Assembly: GCA_025331445.1 (NCBI GenBank)
Contig: JAIWNE010000258.1
Span: 1 to 15,584, forward strand
Origin: Blakeslea trispora
Lineage: Eukaryota > Mucoromycota > Mucoromycetes > Mucorales > Choanephoraceae
Reading direction: 5' to 3'
DNA: 15,584 nt
The position numbers and the translations under genes were made by a program. Each line of letters starts with the position of its first letter. The first letter of the stretch is position 1. The notes under the pieces were generated by a model. The model saw only the letters and a list, made by a program, of their open reading frames with translations. It was not told where the DNA came from and searched no databases. Of this stretch, positions 15,012 to 15,584 are shown piece by piece.

Positions 15012-15529
15012 TAGTCACTTGATAAATAAACAGGAGATAATCTTGTTTACGATATGATTCTTCATACTCTTAATCACTACACATCAACTATCTGTTTTTT
15101 TAAAAAAAAAATTATAACAAAAATAAAAGAAGAGATGAGAAGGAGACCTGAAATAGCGCATTTTATTATTAGAGCATTAGCCGAAACTGAGTTGAAGCAT
15201 ACCGAAAGAAATTAGATTGGAGCATTGACTGAAAACATTTGGGAGCAATGATAACAATAGATTCCTTGTGTATGTTTCAAGTGCTCCAGATCATCATGCT
15301 TGTTATCCCGTTTTATTTTGTCTCATTTTTTTTTTATGTCGAGCAGCCAATTTACTTACTACTAGAATGCCTGAGTAATGGTCATCAAGAAAAGCTATTC
15401 TCTGAAAAAGAATGAATTTGCATTGACGTTTGCAGAGTTGTGTGGCGTTTTTAATTGTCTAGTGTTATCAGATTTAAATGTATAAATATGCCAGTTTGTT
15501 TGAATATTAGCACATTTTGAATCACTTCT
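15012..15529. other. 3' flank of the Spp1/Cfp1-like gene and intergenic DNA
   Basis: AATAAA about 12 nt after the stop (near 15024) is a plausible polyadenylation signal. The rest is AT-rich with A/T runs (15099-15112, 15329-15338) and stops in all frames; I see no gene, RNA or transposon motif. Confidence 0.4.
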
Positions 15530-15584
15530 AGATTACAAGGGGGACGACAATGTTGTGATTGCCGAGTTAAGAGGATGGTCTTTA
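15530..15584 (+). CDS. Possible exon fragment at the window edge
   Basis: After a possible splice acceptor (CACTTCTAG ending near 15530) the frame reads YKGDDNVVIAELRGWSL and is open to the window edge. Composition is less AT-rich than the flank, which suggests coding. It is too short to name. Without the rest of the gene this could equally be chance. Confidence 0.25.

Noticed and set aside
1..15584. CRISPR array, rRNA, bacterial operon or Shine-Dalgarno sites
   Set aside because: No regularly spaced repeats or rRNA-like blocks; introns and retroelements indicate a eukaryote.

Overview
The window looks like a transposon-rich interval from an AT-rich early-diverging fungus, most likely Mucoromycota (for example Mucorales). 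The basis is short introns of 55 and 66 nt with fungal GTAAGT/GTAAAT donors, Ty3/Gypsy chromoviruses with chromodomain tails, a LINE whose ORF1 has an RRM-like region and CCHC knuckles, and an H3K4-methylation reader gene of the Spp1/Cfp1 family. I ran no searches; the assignments come from motif recognition and from comparing copies inside the window.

Layout, left to right. (1) 1-1902, minus strand: a Ty3/Gypsy element (A) entering from outside the window, with an unbroken gag of at least 483 codons and its 5' LTR. (2) 1903-2600, plus strand: the chromodomain tail, polypurine tract and 3' LTR of an older Gypsy element (B), into which A appears to have inserted. (3) 2606-4480, minus strand: a decayed LINE with ORF1 (one in-frame stop) and the start of ORF2 (endonuclease, broken). 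(4) 4489-5306, plus strand: a gag-protease fragment of a third Gypsy element (C), ended by (5) the antisense C-terminal remnant of a DDE transposase (5309-5985). (6) 6473-11919, plus strand: a Gypsy deletion derivative (D) keeping the gag tail, the start of protease, the integrase end, a chromodomain and a 3' LTR. D is interrupted by a solo LTR (7024-7277) and by a complete-looking 3.3-kb TA-flanked DNA transposon (7368-10652) with an intact 710-aa DDE transposase. (7) 11941-12810: a hAT transposase remnant and GC-rich palindromic subterminal DNA. (8) 12923-13167: an endonuclease/exonuclease/phosphatase-domain remnant. (9) 13607-15011, plus strand: the only host gene recognised, an Spp1/Cfp1-like PHD-finger protein. 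(10) 15012-15584: intergenic DNA, with a possible exon start at the right edge.

The left 13 kb is therefore a stack of nested insertions, and the order of events can partly be read from which element interrupts which. The transposons do not act together as a pathway. The possible functional players are the 710-aa transposase with its paired TIRs, the open gag of element A, and the Spp1/Cfp1 gene. That last gene has several single-base frame breaks, which are either sequence errors or early decay. The least ordinary item is the DNA transposon: its TA target site and termini look Tc1/mariner-like, but its second Asp and its Glu are about 154 residues apart, and it carries a tRNA-like B-box/poly-T segment just inside one end.
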